Source: an uncultured Clostridium sp.
GTDB lineage: Bacteria; Bacillota; Clostridia; Christensenellales; Pumilibacteraceae
Length of the DNA: 5,478 nt
Direction of reading: 5' to 3'
Assembly: GCA_900555125.1 (NCBI GenBank)
Contig: USKH01000090.1
Coordinates: 1-5,478 of the forward strand
Below are positions 1 through 5,478 of the stretch, piece after piece. The notes below the pieces were generated by a model. The model ran no database searches. It was not told where the DNA came from and saw only the letters and a list, made by a program, of their open reading frames with translations. The translations under genes and the position numbers were made by a program. Every line of letters starts with the position of its first letter. Within the stretch, counting starts at the first letter, position 1.

Positions 1-147
1 AATAATTATTTAAAACAAATTAAAGAAGAAAATAAAGATGAAAATCTTTTAGAAATATGGGACGAAAAATTATCAGAATATGCAGTAAAAATATATGAAT
101 ATAGAAAAGAATTTATTGAAAAAATAAATAAAAAAATTTATAATTAA
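1..147 (+). pseudogene. RecF-like internal fragment, very AT-rich, cut at both ends
   Basis: An open frame enters from the left edge and ends at TAA 145-147, giving 48 residues. The segment reads NNYLKQIKEEN, then LLEIWDEKLSEYAVKIYEYR, then KEFIEKINKKIYN. From memory this matches the middle of RecF, the SMC-like ATPase that loads RecA with RecO and RecR, in the region before the conserved 'IH' where family members have a 'YLK...D.L..QL...A.KI...R..FL' pattern. RecF continues for well over 100 more residues, including the ABC signature and Walker B, and these are absent here, so the product would be truncated. G+C is about 14%, against roughly half in the following genes, and codons are almost all A/T-ending. 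The stop overlaps the Shine-Dalgarno of ybaB. I read it as a relic or as foreign or mis-joined sequence. The RecF assignment rests on a short match. Confidence 0.6.
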
Positions 148-153
148 GGAGAT
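146..153 (+). promoter_or_regulatory. Ribosome binding site of ybaB
   Basis: AAGGAGAT lies eight bases before the ATG at 162 and supports that start. It shares its first bases with the stop codon of the RecF-like fragment, so the compositional break falls within a few bases of this site. A second, weaker GGAGG at 186-190 stands four bases before an in-frame ATG at 195 (residue 12), but that spacing is short and the upstream site is better. Confidence 0.75.
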
Positions 154-161
154 ATTGAATT

Positions 162-488
162 ATGGCATACGGCGGAAGAGGATTCGGAGGCGGAATGAAC
201 ATGCAGGCGCTTATGAAACAGGCGCAACAGATGCAGGAGCAGCTTAAAAAAGCTCAGGACGAGCTGAAAGAAAGCGAGTTTATCGGCTCTGCCGGCGGCG
301 GAATGGTAAACGTTACCGTATCGGGTGCAAAAGAGGTGCTTGCGGTTTCCATCAAGCCCGAAGCGGTCGATCCCGACGATATCGAAATACTTGAAGATCT
401 TATTACGGCGGCGGTCAATGACGCTCTCAATAAAGTATCCGAAAAAGAACGCGAACTCATGCCCAATATGGGCGGACTGGGACTGTAA
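162..488 (+). CDS. ybaB: YbaB/EbfC family nucleoid-associated DNA-binding protein
   Basis: The product is 108 residues, normal for this family of small dimeric proteins that bind DNA and associate with the nucleoid; their exact role is still loosely defined. The N-terminus is glycine-rich (GGRGFGGGMNM). It is followed by a long amphipathic helix rich in Q, K and E (about residues 14-38, starting MQALMKQAQQMQEQLKKAQ), then a central beta part with GSAGGGMVNVTVSG (about 42-55) and a second helical part ending in MPNMGGLGL. This is the textbook YbaB arrangement. Its stop codon shares one base with the recR start (TAATG), which implies translational coupling. The usual upstream partner dnaX is not present; a foreign-looking RecF fragment sits there instead. 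Starting at M12 would give 97 residues, but the site at 146-153 favours M1. Confidence 0.95.
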   Translation: MAYGGRGFGGGMNMQALMKQAQQMQEQLKKAQDELKESEFIGSAGGGMVNVTVSGAKEVLAVSIKPEAVDPDDIEILEDLITAAVNDALNKVSEKERELMPNMGGLGL

Positions 489-1072
489 TGAATCAGCCCG
501 AATGTATAGAAAGGCTCGTAAACGAGCTGAGCAAACTGCCCGGCGTGGGTAAAAAAACCGCTCAGAGGTACGCATACGCAGTCGTCGAATGGGATAAGTC
601 GGCGGCGGAAGCTTTGGCAAGCGCGATAGTTGAAGTGAAAGAACGCGTCGGAAAATGCGAAGTTTGCGGAAACTATTCCGAAACGCCGGTTTGCGACATT
701 TGTTTAAAACGCGACAAAAGCGTTATTTGCGTCGTCAGCTACCCCAAGGACGTGCTTGCCATGGAGCGAGTAAGCGGATTTTCGGGCGTTTATCACGTGC
801 TTGGCGGCGTTATAAGCCCCATCGACGGCGTGTTCGAGGACGACCTTAACATCGACGGCCTTATCAAAAGACTGGATGGTGTTCGGGAAGTCATTATCGC
901 CACGAATCCGGACGTTAAGGGCGAGGCAACCGCATACACGGTGGCTAAACGCGTTAAAGAAGCCGGCGTAAAAGTAACTCGCCTGGCCCAGGGCATAAGT
1001 ATGGGCAGCGAAGTCGAATATGCCGACGAAGCGACGCTTTCGAGAGCTATTCAGTCGCGTGTCGAAATGTAA
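488..1072 (+). CDS. recR: Recombination mediator protein RecR
   Basis: RecR works with RecO (and RecF) in the cytoplasm to load RecA on SSB-coated single-stranded DNA during gap repair. At 194 residues it is close to the usual 198-201. The order of domains is standard. There is a helix-hairpin-helix at LPGVGKKTAQRYA (about 17-29, with K22, K23 and R27). A four-cysteine zinc site follows at C57, C60, C69 and C72. Next is a Toprim domain from about 79, with YPKDVLAMER, GVYHVLGGVISPIDG and IIATNPDVKGEATA. The tail is LAQGISMGSEVEYADEATLSRAIQSR. One oddity is that the Toprim segment usually written VVE-x-P-x-D reads VVSYPKD here: the conserved glutamate is Ser84, encoded by AGC at 737-739. Asp88 is kept. 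The gene overlaps ybaB by one base, the usual pairing, and the next gene starts 12 bases later. Confidence 0.97.
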   Translation: MNQPECIERLVNELSKLPGVGKKTAQRYAYAVVEWDKSAAEALASAIVEVKERVGKCEVCGNYSETPVCDICLKRDKSVICVVSYPKDVLAMERVSGFSGVYHVLGGVISPIDGVFEDDLNIDGLIKRLDGVREVIIATNPDVKGEATAYTVAKRVKEAGVKVTRLAQGISMGSEVEYADEATLSRAIQSRVEM

Positions 1073-1084
1073 GAGGAAAATATC

Positions 1085-1918
1085 ATGGATTTCAATAAAA
1101 GTATTTTTGAAAACAGAAAAGCGCTTTCCCGTCCGTTTATCGCGGCGCACAGGGGAGTAAGCGGAGCAAATATTCCGTGCAACACGCTGACGGCTCAGAA
1201 AATCGCGATAAACGAAGGCGCGGACGTAGTGGAAATAGACGTTACCAAAAGCCTGGACGGCGAATATTTTTGCTTTCATCCGGGAATGGAGCCTGTTTTT
1301 CTCAAATGCGGCAAATATATCCCCGAAATGACCGCAGAAGAAGTTAAAAACACGCCGCTTCTCAACAACGACGAAGTTTCCACTCATTACAGAGTGCCGC
1401 TTCTTAAAGACGTTTTTGCTTTGCTTAAAGATAAAGTATATATAAACGTCGATAAGTATTGGGAAGACGTCGAGGGCATTACGCGCGTAATCCGCGAATG
1501 CGGAGTGGAAAAACAGGTAATCGTCAAAACTCCGATAGAGGACGAGTATTTTGAAGCGTTAGAAAAATATGCCCCCGATTTTATGTATATGGGTATGGCT
1601 CGACACACCGACGACGTTACCGACAGATTGCTGAAACGCAATATCAATTACATCGGAATAGAGGCGTTGTTTGATAGCTTTGACGACGACGTTGCAAGCG
1701 AAAAGTACATTTCGTCCATGCACGAAAAAGGTTTGCTTGTATGGGGTAACTCGATATTGTACAACGAACGCGACATAATTTCGGCAGGACTTACCGACGA
1801 CGCTGCTCTCGAAAGCGGCGACGGAAGCTCATGGAAAAAGCTTGCCGCAATGAAGTTCGACTTTATCCAAACCGACTGGGTCCTGGAAGTTGTAAACGCG
1901 CTTAAAGGCAAAAATTAA
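1085..1918 (+). CDS. Glycerophosphodiester phosphodiesterase family protein
   Basis: This is a 277-residue cytosolic protein (no signal peptide or membrane segment) of the GDPD TIM-barrel family. Such enzymes hydrolyse glycerophosphodiesters to glycerol-3-phosphate and an alcohol. Visible family marks are AAHRG with H22 and R23, GADVVEIDVTKSLDGEYFCFHPG carrying the metal pair E50/D52 and the second catalytic histidine H65, YINVDKYWED (D123, K124), LLVWGNS, and the terminal FIQTDWV (T263-D264). Two positions differ from the common pattern: the 'PENT' after HRG is PCNT (Cys32), and the third metal acid is probably Asp123 rather than Glu. This suggests a divergent subfamily whose substrate cannot be told from sequence. 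An AGAGG site stands about eight bases before the ATG. It lies 12 bases after recR, probably in the same transcript; its function is not obviously linked to either neighbour. Confidence 0.88.
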   Translation: MDFNKSIFENRKALSRPFIAAHRGVSGANIPCNTLTAQKIAINEGADVVEIDVTKSLDGEYFCFHPGMEPVFLKCGKYIPEMTAEEVKNTPLLNNDEVSTHYRVPLLKDVFALLKDKVYINVDKYWEDVEGITRVIRECGVEKQVIVKTPIEDEYFEALEKYAPDFMYMGMARHTDDVTDRLLKRNINYIGIEALFDSFDDDVASEKYISSMHEKGLLVWGNSILYNERDIISAGLTDDAALESGDGSSWKKLAAMKFDFIQTDWVLEVVNALKGKN

Positions 1919-1927
1919 CGCAAATAT

Positions 1928-1948
1928 AGCCGACTACTACGGTTTTTT
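1928..1948 (+). terminator. Weak hairpin with U-run between the GDPD gene and trkA
   Basis: AGCCG (1928-1932) can pair with CGGTT (1940-1944) around a seven-base loop ACTACTA, and the T-run 1943-1948 follows. A second nested pairing is possible, CGCAAA at 1919-1924 with TTTGCG at 1946-1951. The stem has only three G-C pairs plus a G-U and an A-U, so it may be a leaky terminator, an attenuator or chance. Confidence 0.2.
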
Positions 1949-1971
1949 GCGATAAAAATTAAGGAGAACGT

Positions 1972-3333
1972 ATGAAAATAATCGTAGCGGGCTGCGGAAA
2001 CGTCGGCACCAACGTCGTTAAAAGTCTTGCCCGGGAAGGTCATTCGATTACCGCAATAGACGTCAGCGAGGACAAACTCGAAGAGGTTGCCGACTATTAC
2101 GACGCCACGGGTGTTAACGGAAGCGCGTCGCTTCTGGAAACGCTGAGAGACGCCGAGGCGGATAAAGCCGATTTGTTTATCGCTTCGATGACTTCCGACG
2201 AAATGAATATTATGTGTTGCAATCTCGCAAAGTACGTGGGCGCAAAAGCCACGGCGGCGCGTCTTCGTAACCCCGACTATTCGGCTCAGGCGGAAGACAT
2301 GATGAAGGCGCTGTCGCTTGATTTTTACGTCAACCCCGAATACGAGCTAGCCTGTGAAATTGCAAGAAAGCTGAAGTATCCGGGCGCCGACGGCGTAGAG
2401 GATATAGTCCGAGGCAAAGCCGAGCTTATTACGGTAACTTTGCCCGAAAGCTGTCCGCTCGTGGGTAAAAAACTGATGGAAGTCATGTCGGTAAGCCGCG
2501 CTCAGGGGCTTGTATGCGTGGTTGAACGCGGCGATAAGGTTCTTATTCCGCGCGGTAATTTCGTGTTCGATGCGGGCGACAAAATCAGCTTTGCCGCAAC
2601 GCCTAAAAACAGCGAAATTTTACTGCACGATATCGGCTTGTACCGCACTCCGCCGTCCAATATCGTAATAGTTGGCTGCGGAGCCACCGCTCACTATCTT
2701 GCCGAAGCTTTGGTAAAGATGAATATGCACGTCAAAATCATGCATTCGTCGCAAGCCGAGTGTGAAAAATTAAAGCTGGAACTGCCCGATTCGGTAACGG
2801 TTGCGCACGGAAAAGCCACCGAAGAAGAAATTTTCGAAGAAGAAGGTCTGGCAAAAGCCGACGCTATCATTTTGCTCAACGACAACGACGAGGAAAACAT
2901 TCTCATTTCGCTGTTTGCCCGAACTTATAAAATTCCGATAATAATAACAAAGGTTAAAAACGAAACCAATCGTAAACTTCTGCAGGAAGTCAATATGGGA
3001 ACGGTTATGTCGCCCGACAGAACGGCGGCAACCATTCTTATCAAATATGCCCGCGCGCTCAGCGTTTCGGGTAAACGCAGTAAACTTATTAAACTTTACA
3101 ATATCGACGATAAAGCCGAAGCCGTAACATTCAACGTCGGGGAGGAAAAACGCATTGCCGGCAAAAAAGTGCGCGAAATCGCATTCAAAAAGAGTATTCT
3201 GTGCGCGTGTATAGTGCGCGGCGGCGACATTATCATCCCTTACGGCGATACCGAAGTAAAATCCGGCGACCTTATCATGCTTGTGTCGGCAGACAAAAAG
3301 CTGACCACGCTCGAGGAAGCGCTTGAAAGATGA
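1972..3333 (+). CDS. trkA: Trk potassium uptake regulatory subunit TrkA (double RCK)
   Basis: This is the cytoplasmic gating protein of the Trk potassium transporter. It binds nucleotides and sits as a ring under TrkH. Its 453 residues match the usual length of a full double-RCK TrkA (about 458 in E. coli). The order is: RCK-N 1 with the Rossmann loop AGCGNVG (G7, G9, G12) and acidic D30 ending strand 2; RCK-C 1 at about 138-222 (ELITVTLPESCPLVGKKL onward); RCK-N 2 from about 230 with VGCGATA (G235, G237, A240); RCK-C 2 at about 370-453. In the second Rossmann half the third glycine is alanine, and the acidic residue expected at the end of strand 2 is His258 (VKIMHSSQAECEKL). That site may therefore bind another ligand or none. 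AAGGAGA at 1961-1967 supports the start. The stop overlaps the trkH start by four bases (ATGA), so the two subunits are co-translated. Confidence 0.95.
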   Translation: MKIIVAGCGNVGTNVVKSLAREGHSITAIDVSEDKLEEVADYYDATGVNGSASLLETLRDAEADKADLFIASMTSDEMNIMCCNLAKYVGAKATAARLRNPDYSAQAEDMMKALSLDFYVNPEYELACEIARKLKYPGADGVEDIVRGKAELITVTLPESCPLVGKKLMEVMSVSRAQGLVCVVERGDKVLIPRGNFVFDAGDKISFAATPKNSEILLHDIGLYRTPPSNIVIVGCGATAHYLAEALVKMNMHVKIMHSSQAECEKLKLELPDSVTVAHGKATEEEIFEEEGLAKADAIILLNDNDEENILISLFARTYKIPIIITKVKNETNRKLLQEVNMGTVMSPDRTAATILIKYARALSVSGKRSKLIKLYNIDDKAEAVTFNVGEEKRIAGKKVREIAFKKSILCACIVRGGDIIIPYGDTEVKSGDLIMLVSADKKLTTLEEALER

Positions 3334-4772
3334 ATTACCGCGTAGTTTTTTCGACAATAGGCAGAATATTGCTTATTCTGGCGTGCCTTCTTGTTGTGCC
3401 GTTTGCGGTTGCCCTTGTGTACCGCGAAGGAATGCGCGTTTATCTCACTCACGCCGGGACAATAATATTTACTGCGGCGCTCGGCAACGCCTTGTGCTCC
3501 GTTCGTGCCGCCGAAGAGAGAATGCATGCGCGCGACGGGCTGGTTACCACCGGTCTTACATGGATAATAATGTCGTTTATCTGCGCGCTTCCGCTGTTTG
3601 TAAGCGGACAGGTCAAGACCTATCTCGACGCATTGTTTGAAATAGTTTCGGGTTTTACGACAACCGGAATGTCGGTAATCGACGATCCGACGGCGCAACT
3701 TACGCACAGCATGTTGTTTTTGCGTAGTTTTACGCACTGGATAGGCGGCATGGGCGTGCTTGTATTCGTGCTTGCCGTGCTTCCCGATTCCAACCCGACG
3801 GCGATACACCTTATGAAACAGGAATCGCCGGGACCTCAGGTTTCCAAGCTTGTGTCAAAAGTGCGGTCGTCGGCACTGATACTGTACGCCATTTATGTCG
3901 TAATGACATTTATTATGATTGTATTTTTGCTGTGCGGAGGGATGCCTTTCTTCGACAGCATAATCACGGCGTTCGGAGCAGCCGGAACGGGAGGATTTTC
4001 GCTTCATCCCGACAGCATTGCGTACTATAACAGCACGTATATAAATATCGTGACAGGCGTGTTTATGTTGCTGTTCGGCGTAAATTTCAACGTTTACTAC
4101 CTTATTCTTATAGGGAAGGGAAAAGAAGCTTTCAGAAGCGAGGAACTTAAAGTTTATGCGTGCATTGTGGGCGTAGCCGTGATTGCCGTAACCTTAAACA
4201 GTATAAGCCTGTTCGGCTCGTTCGCAACCGCTCTCAATCAGGCGTTTTTCCACGTTTCGTCGATAATAACCACCACCGGTTATACGATAAGCGACATAAA
4301 CAAATATTCCAGCTTCAGTAAAGCCATAATGATGTTGCTTATGTTTTCAGGCGCATGTTCGGGTTCGACTTGCGGCGGAATAAAGATAATTCGTTCGATA
4401 ATAGTAAGTAAGTCTGTGCGCAACAACAGTAAATCGGTTATTTCGCCCAGAGAAGTCAATTTCGTAAAAGTGGACGGCAAAAGAATAGACGAGTCAATTG
4501 TCGGGCAGGCAATGGCTTTTCTTGCTATCTATGTAATCGCAATCGCGCTTTCTGCCGTAGTTATTTACGCAGGAGCGGGTAAGGCGATGGAAGAGGCTTT
4601 TTCGGTTGCGCTGTCGTCCGTAAGTAATATAGGTGCGCAGTTTAATCGGGGTTCTATTGCGCTTTATCCGTGGTACTGCAAAATTGTCATGATATTCGAT
4701 ATGTTGCTGGGCAGATTGGAAGTTTTCCCGATAATTATGTTGTTCATGCCCAAAACGTGGCGTAAAGTGTAA
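3330..4772 (+). CDS. trkH: Trk potassium uptake membrane subunit TrkH
   Basis: This is the ion-conducting membrane subunit of Trk, made of four pseudo-repeated M1-P-M2 units. It has 480 residues, almost identical in length to E. coli TrkH (483). All four selectivity-filter loops are visible: SGFTTTGMS (G113), GAAGTGGFS (about 216-224), SSIITTTGYT (G317) and SSVSNIGAQFN (G435). The intramembrane gating loop of the third unit is GACSGSTCGGIK at 341-352, with R355 after it. Hydrophobic helices occupy, for example, about 10-30, 74-91, 140-151, 181-203, 240-262, 276-298, 392-415 and 451-473. The loop SPREVNFVKVDGKRID (372-387) matches the cytoplasmic segment found in the family. It overlaps trkA by four bases, has GAGGAAG as a possible ribosome site inside trkA, and shows no sign of truncation. 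Confidence 0.96.
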   Translation: MNYRVVFSTIGRILLILACLLVVPFAVALVYREGMRVYLTHAGTIIFTAALGNALCSVRAAEERMHARDGLVTTGLTWIIMSFICALPLFVSGQVKTYLDALFEIVSGFTTTGMSVIDDPTAQLTHSMLFLRSFTHWIGGMGVLVFVLAVLPDSNPTAIHLMKQESPGPQVSKLVSKVRSSALILYAIYVVMTFIMIVFLLCGGMPFFDSIITAFGAAGTGGFSLHPDSIAYYNSTYINIVTGVFMLLFGVNFNVYYLILIGKGKEAFRSEELKVYACIVGVAVIAVTLNSISLFGSFATALNQAFFHVSSIITTTGYTISDINKYSSFSKAIMMLLMFSGACSGSTCGGIKIIRSIIVSKSVRNNSKSVISPREVNFVKVDGKRIDESIVGQAMAFLAIYVIAIALSAVVIYAGAGKAMEEAFSVALSSVSNIGAQFNRGSIALYPWYCKIVMIFDMLLGRLEVFPIIMLFMPKTWRKV

Positions 4773-4825
4773 AAAACTACTTAATAATTTCATTTTAATT
4801 CAACAAAGGAAGGATAACCAAAACA

Positions 4826-5101
4826 ATGAAGTGGTGGCAGATTTATCTTATAGCCGTTGCGATTATGAGCGTAATTTCATTTGTTCTGTATGCCGCAGAT
4901 AAAGTCAAGGCAAAACAAAAAGCGTGGCGAACACCCGAAAAAGCACTTCTTTTAAGTTCGTTCTTGTTGGGTGCGCCCGGCGGATACGCGGCTATGCTTA
5001 TTTTCCGTCACAAAACCAAGCATTGGTATTTTCATGCGGTAAATATCGCATCGCTTATAATTCAGACAGCGGCGTTTATCGTGCTGTTCAACGCCGGCTG
5101 A
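4826..5101 (+). CDS. DUF1294 family small membrane protein
   Basis: This is a 91-residue integral membrane protein with about three hydrophobic segments (roughly 4-22, 40-60 and 68-89). It carries the signature of the DUF1294 family: YAADKVKAK with D25-K26, RTPEKALLL at 35-43, the glycine-rich GAPGGYAAM at 49-57 and RHKTKHWYF at 61-69. No biochemical function is established for the family, so none is assigned. AAGGAAGGA at 4806-4814 lies 11 bases before the ATG, a slightly long but usable spacing. The 53-base gap after trkH contains no convincing terminator or promoter, so it may be read from the trk transcript, but this is not certain. Codon use and G+C resemble the neighbours. Confidence 0.88.
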   Translation: MKWWQIYLIAVAIMSVISFVLYAADKVKAKQKAWRTPEKALLLSSFLLGAPGGYAAMLIFRHKTKHWYFHAVNIASLIIQTAAFIVLFNAG

Positions 5102-5104
5102 AAA

Positions 5105-5124
5105 TATACGGTGATTGTCGTATA
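5105..5124 (+). promoter_or_regulatory. Inverted repeat upstream of the SpoVT-like gene
   Basis: TATACG (5105-5110) and CGTATA (5119-5124) are perfect inverted copies separated by eight bases and followed by an A-run. The repeat starts four bases after the DUF1294 stop and lies about 50 bases before the SpoVT-like start. It could be an operator, perhaps autoregulatory, or a reverse-strand terminator stem with a T-run. It is short enough to be chance in AT-rich intergenic DNA. Confidence 0.25.
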
Positions 5125-5175
5125 AAAAAATCCTTAAAGGCATATGCTAACGCCGAACAAGGAGAATTACATACG

Positions 5176-5478
5176 ATGAAGACAACCGGTATAGTGCGAA
5201 GAGTGGACGACCTCGGAAGAATAGTCATTCCGCGCGAATACAGAAGAGCATACGATATAGAAATAGGCGATCCTATGGAAATCTCTGCCGACGAAAACGG
5301 GATTATTTCTCTGCGGCGCGTTGACACCGGAGCGGAGTACCGTAAAGCCGCATGCGCTTTGGTGGGGTTTTTGCACGACCAATTCGGATTTACCGCGCTT
5401 GTTTGCGATCGCAGGCGTTTTATAGAAGGCGCGGGAAAAAAGAAAAGCCTTTTTGCGGGAGCAGACATAAGCCGCGGA
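5176..5478 (+). CDS. SpoVT/AbrB-type transcriptional regulator, 3' end outside the window
   Basis: The first 101 codons are present, against 178 residues in B. subtilis SpoVT, and the frame is open to the window edge. The N-terminal about 50 residues are a clear AbrB-type swapped-hairpin DNA-binding domain: MKTTGIVRRVDDLGRIVIPR, then EYRRAYDIEIGDPMEI and GIISLRRV. From about 58 the sequence YRKAACALVGFLHDQFGFTALVCDRRRFIEGAG resembles the start of the GAF-like ligand domain of SpoVT, which separates it from plain AbrB or MazE antitoxins. In B. subtilis SpoVT adjusts sigma-G genes in the forespore; here a sporulation role is inferred only from the family. AAGGAG at 5159-5164 is 11 bases upstream. 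The 74-base gap with a palindrome suggests its own control. The exact symbol is withheld because the C-terminal half is not seen. Confidence 0.88.
   Translation, partial: MKTTGIVRRVDDLGRIVIPREYRRAYDIEIGDPMEISADENGIISLRRVDTGAEYRKAACALVGFLHDQFGFTALVCDRRRFIEGAGKKKSLFAGADISRG

Noticed and set aside
139..144. TATAAT as a -10 box for ybaB
   Set aside because: It is inside the AT-only end of the RecF-like fragment. A start site 7 bases later would fall in the Shine-Dalgarno itself, and no -35 is seen; such words are expected by chance in this composition.
704..1387. Minus-strand open frame of 227 residues across recR and the GDPD gene
   Set aside because: It lies opposite two well-recognised genes, crosses their boundary, is rich in F, R and H as antisense frames often are, and shows no domain.
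2770..3809. Two long minus-strand open frames under trkA and trkH (195 and 189 residues)
   Set aside because: Both are antisense shadows of clear TrkA and TrkH coding sequence with no recognisable motif or convincing start signal.
4773..4825. Terminator or promoter between trkH and the DUF1294 gene
   Set aside because: The gap is AT-rich with TAATAA at 4782-4787, but there is no stem of useful length and no -35 at proper spacing.
5143..5148. TATGCT as a -10 box, or a sporulation sigma site, for the SpoVT-like gene
   Set aside because: No matching -35 lies 16-18 bases upstream, and the fit to sigma-E, -F or -G sites is partial; not enough to call a promoter.
5088..5468. Minus-strand open frame of 126 residues over the right end
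   Set aside because: It runs opposite the AbrB/SpoVT coding sequence, whose motif match is strong; its content shows no family signature.

Overview
This is a short stretch of what looks like an ordinary Bacillota (probably Clostridia-type) chromosome. The exception is an abrupt break at the left end. From about 148 onward the sequence is roughly half G+C (judged by counting sample lines), all genes lie on the + strand, each has a purine-rich Shine-Dalgarno site, and spacing is tight. A SpoVT/AbrB-type regulator, a TrkA-TrkH pair in that order and a DUF1294 protein fit a spore-forming or spore-derived Firmicute. The species cannot be named from the window.

Bases 1-147 are very different, with only 21 G/C in 147 bases (about 14%) and none in the last 27. 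They encode, in one open frame, 48 residues that resemble an internal segment of the recombination protein RecF. The frame stops abruptly at 145-147, right at the Shine-Dalgarno of the next gene. It is either a gene relic or, more likely, a chimeric join to DNA of another, extremely AT-rich organism. The dnaX gene that usually precedes ybaB-recR is not seen.

The layout from 148 onward is as follows. ybaB (162-488) overlaps recR (488-1072) by one base and is the classic nucleoid-protein plus recombination-mediator pair. A cytosolic glycerophosphodiester phosphodiesterase-family gene (1085-1918) follows after 12 bases. After a 53-base gap come trkA (1972-3333) and trkH (3330-4772), which overlap by four bases and form a potassium uptake system with its cytoplasmic nucleotide-binding gate and its membrane channel. 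After 53 more bases there is a small DUF1294 membrane protein (4826-5101). After 74 bases a SpoVT-like transcription regulator begins at 5176 and runs off the right edge.

ybaB to trkH could be a single transcription unit. I see no strong intrinsic terminator anywhere, only a weak hairpin before trkA and a palindrome before the SpoVT-like gene. I found no mobile element, RNA gene, CRISPR array or defence-like system. The points worth a second look are the left-end break, a replaced Toprim glutamate in RecR, an altered second nucleotide site in TrkA and an atypical GDPD active-site set. I do not see a convincing undescribed system here.
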